Assembly (NCBI GenBank): GCA_937983065.1
Contig: CALKAL010000176.1
Location: 1-5,153, forward strand
Length of the DNA: 5,153 nt
Direction: 5' to 3'
Source: an uncultured Bacillaceae bacterium
GTDB taxonomy: Bacteria > Bacillota > Bacilli > Bacillales > Alkalibacillaceae
The notes beneath the pieces are model-generated. The model did no database searches. It was not told where the DNA came from and saw only the letters and a list, made by a program, of their open reading frames with translations. Positions 3,226-5,153 of the stretch are shown piece by piece. Positions within the stretch are counted from its first letter, which is position 1; every line of letters begins with the position of its first letter. The position numbers and the translations under genes were made by a program.

Positions 3226-5153
3226 ATGAAAAAACTAGCGATCATTGTTATATGCGGTTTCGTTTTCATGTTAACTGTAGGAGGCGTTATTTTAACCTAC
3301 TCTTATATACAAGGACCTCCCGAATTTGATTTAGATGAAAATACGGTTATTTACGATACGAATGACGAAGTGCTTTCAATCAAACAAGGGATTCAAAACC
3401 GACTTTGGGTTTCTTTAGATGAGATTTCTCCGTATGTTGTCGATGCGTTTATTAGTGCTGAGGACCAACATTTTTACAATCATTTCGGCTTTGATTTTAT
3501 CCGTATCGGTGGAGCGATGTTAAATAATATTAAAGCGATGAGTCGGGTGGAAGGCGCAAGCACGATTACCCAGCAATACGCACGGAATATTTTTCTCACC
3601 CATGATAAAACGTGGCGAAGAAAAATTCAAGAGGCATTGATCGCTCTTAGACTAGAAATGTTTCAATCAAAGGATGATATATTAGAAGGTTATTTAAATA
3701 CGATTTATTTCGGTCACGGTCAATACGGCATTGAAGCAGCGAGTCTCTATTATTTTGACAAAAAGGCAGATGAATTAACGGTTGCTGAAGCTGCATTAAT
3801 TGCTGGTATTCCAAAAGGGCCATCTATTTATTCACCGATTATTTCAGAGGAAAATGCATCTCATCGACAGCAGTGGATTTTAGAAAGAATGCATGAGCTT
3901 GGAAAAATTGATGAAGAACAGTTAAATGAAGCGCTGGAAAAAGACGTTCCGATTACACAAACCGTTGCGAATGACCCTCACCCAATTGGAAAATATGCAA
4001 CCGACTATGCCATTGGAGAGGCTGCTAACATATTAGGTAAGACTAGAGAAGAGATTGAAGTTGAAGGCTATGAAATTTATACGACGATTGATTATAACGT
4101 TCAAAAGCATTTAGAAGAGACGATTGAAGAAGGAATGCCAACTGATTCTGAATTACAAATTGGCGCGATGACGATCGAGCCACATACGGGAAAAATTGTC
4201 GGACTACAAGGGGGAAGAAATTTTGATGAAAGCCCCTTTAATCGAGCGACTCAAGCAAAAAGGCAAGCGGGATCAACATTCAAGCCGTTTCTTTATTATG
4301 CAGCGTTAATTTACGGTTTTACTCCTTCAACCGCCTTAGAGAGCTATCCAACTACGTTTACGTTAGAGGACGGAACTGTATACGCTCCGACGAATTATCA
4401 AGAATACTACGCTGATGAACCGATTACCCTCGCTCAGGCGGTTGCTTTATCAGATAATATTTATGCCGTAAAAACGAATCAATTAATCGGTCCTGAAAAT
4501 CTAGTCGAGGCGGCAAAAACGTTCGGAATTGAAAGTGATTTACCACCTTATCTATCATTAGCCCTCGGAGCAAGCTCAGTTTCAGTCTATGAAATGGCAA
4601 AAAGCTTTAGCGTTTTAGCGAATGATGGCATGTCTGTCGAACCGTATGTCATTGAAAAGATTGTTGATAAAAATGGAACTATCGTTTTTGAACATGAAAA
4701 AGAGGAATCAACCCGAATTCTTGATGAGAACTATGCCTTCGTTTTAACCCATTTGATGAAAGGGATGTTTAATGAAAAATTAAACGGTTATATGCGGGTG
4801 ACTGGGGCATCTGTAGCGCATCGTTTAACGAGGGAATATGCCGGAAAATCGGGAACGACAGAAAGTGATGCATGGATGGTCGGATATACGCCAAATTATA
4901 CGACGGCGATTTGGACAGGCTATGATGATAATCGTAAGCATGAAAGTGTGCTCGATGAACGGCATGCGAAGGAAATATGGGCAACTCATATGGAAAAAAT
5001 TCATGAAGAAGAGCCTGTGATTGATTTTCGTATTCCAGCTAATGTAATCGGCTTAAATGTTGATCCTATATCTGGAAAATTAGCAGGACCCGCTTGTGAG
5101 GATAGAAGTGTTTTAATGTATTATATAAACGGTACTGAACCGACAGAAGTTTG
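3226..5153 (+). CDS. pbpG: Class A penicillin-binding protein, PBP2d (PbpG) type, C-terminus cut by window edge
   Basis: A bifunctional enzyme that polymerises glycan strands from lipid II and cross-links stem peptides on the outer membrane face. 642 codons are open to the right edge; B. subtilis PbpG has about 690, so only the tail is missing. A single membrane anchor spans about residues 4-24 after MKK. The transglycosylase domain (about 50-225) has EDQHFYNHFGFD (79-90, catalytic Glu79), GASTITQQYARNIF (110-123), RRKIQEALIALRLE (131-144, second Glu136), ILEGYLNTIYFGHGQYGIEAA (152-172) and AEAALIAGIPKGP (187-199). The transpeptidase domain has nucleophile Ser350 in STFK (350-353), SDN (409-411) and KSGT (541-544), KSG replacing KTG. 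ATG 3226 follows AGGAGAG (3214-3220). In B. subtilis this enzyme acts with PBP2c (PbpF) in germ cell wall synthesis in the forespore, and speE follows it; the next gene here is not visible. Assignment to PbpG rather than another class A enzyme rests on its short cytoplasmic start, motif style and sporulation neighbours. Confidence 0.9.
   Translation, partial: MKKLAIIVICGFVFMLTVGGVILTYSYIQGPPEFDLDENTVIYDTNDEVLSIKQGIQNRLWVSLDEISPYVVDAFISAEDQHFYNHFGFDFIRIGGAMLNNIKAMSRVEGASTITQQYARNIFLTHDKTWRRKIQEALIALRLEMFQSKDDILEGYLNTIYFGHGQYGIEAASLYYFDKKADELTVAEAALIAGIPKGPSIYSPIISEENASHRQQWILERMHELGKIDEEQLNEALEKDVPITQTVANDPHPIGKYATDYAIGEAANILGKTREEIEVEGYEIYTTIDYNVQKHLEETIEEGMPTDSELQIGAMTIEPHTGKIVGLQGGRNFDESPFNRATQAKRQAGSTFKPFLYYAALIYGFTPSTALESYPTTFTLEDGTVYAPTNYQEYYADEPITLAQAVALSDNIYAVKTNQLIGPENLVEAAKTFGIESDLPPYLSLALGASSVSVYEMAKSFSVLANDGMSVEPYVIEKIVDKNGTIVFEHEKEESTRILDENYAFVLTHLMKGMFNEKLNGYMRVTGASVAHRLTREYAGKSGTTESDAWMVGYTPNYTTAIWTGYDDNRKHESVLDERHAKEIWATHMEKIHEEEPVIDFRIPANVIGLNVDPISGKLAGPACEDRSVLMYYINGTEPTEV

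Noticed and set aside
4769..5020. Short frames on both strands (4769-4984 minus, 4838-5020 plus) near the end of pbpG
   Set aside because: Both overlap the transpeptidase domain including the KSGT motif in the pbpG frame; shadows.
1..5153. Search for mobile elements, CRISPR arrays, tRNA/rRNA and riboswitches
   Set aside because: No transposase-like frames, regular spaced repeats, clover-leaf or known leader structures were seen; non-coding stretches are all below 200 bases.

Overview
The window reads as AT-rich chromosomal DNA of an endospore-forming member of the Bacillaceae or a close relative. The reasons are a cortex-lytic enzyme CwlJ, its coat partner GerQ, a sporulation-type class A penicillin-binding protein, strong Shine-Dalgarno sites of Bacillus type, and three consecutive genes that start with TTG. 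The genus cannot be fixed from the sequence alone. I see no rRNA, tRNA, CRISPR array, insertion sequence or other mobile element.

Layout. (1) Positions 1-1273, minus strand: a GntR/YtrA-type repressor, then an ABC-transporter ATPase, then the first 15 codons of a third gene cut by the window edge, probably the membrane permease. Each downstream start codon overlaps the preceding stop by 11 nt. (2) 1274-1454: a divergent intergenic region with a near-perfect 24-bp inverted repeat, which is the best candidate operator of the repressor. (3) 1455-2549, plus strand: a cwlJ-gerQ pair separated by 15 nt, closed by a strong hairpin terminator that also serves the convergent gene. (4) 2615-3049, minus strand: a DUF1934 (YwiB-like) protein. 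(5) 3050-3225: a second divergent intergenic region with a TATAAT box facing the DUF1934 gene and a forespore-type CATACTA box facing pbpG. (6) 3226 to the right edge, plus strand: a bifunctional transglycosylase/transpeptidase of PBP2d (PbpG) type, 642 codons visible and open at the edge.

How the genes work together. Three of the genes concern spore peptidoglycan: PbpG-type enzymes help build the germ cell wall in the forespore, CwlJ hydrolyses cortex during germination, and GerQ is needed to place CwlJ in the coat. The repressor/ABC operon is a separate unit, of the kind that responds to cell-envelope stress or membrane-active compounds in other Firmicutes; its ligand is unknown here.

I did not find an evidently new system. 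The points most worth checking are the TTG start of cwlJ (an upstream ATG would mislead automatic annotation), the palindromic operator candidate, the forespore promoter candidate for pbpG, the long Gln/Met/Gly/Pro-rich N-terminus of GerQ, and the position of the DUF1934 gene.
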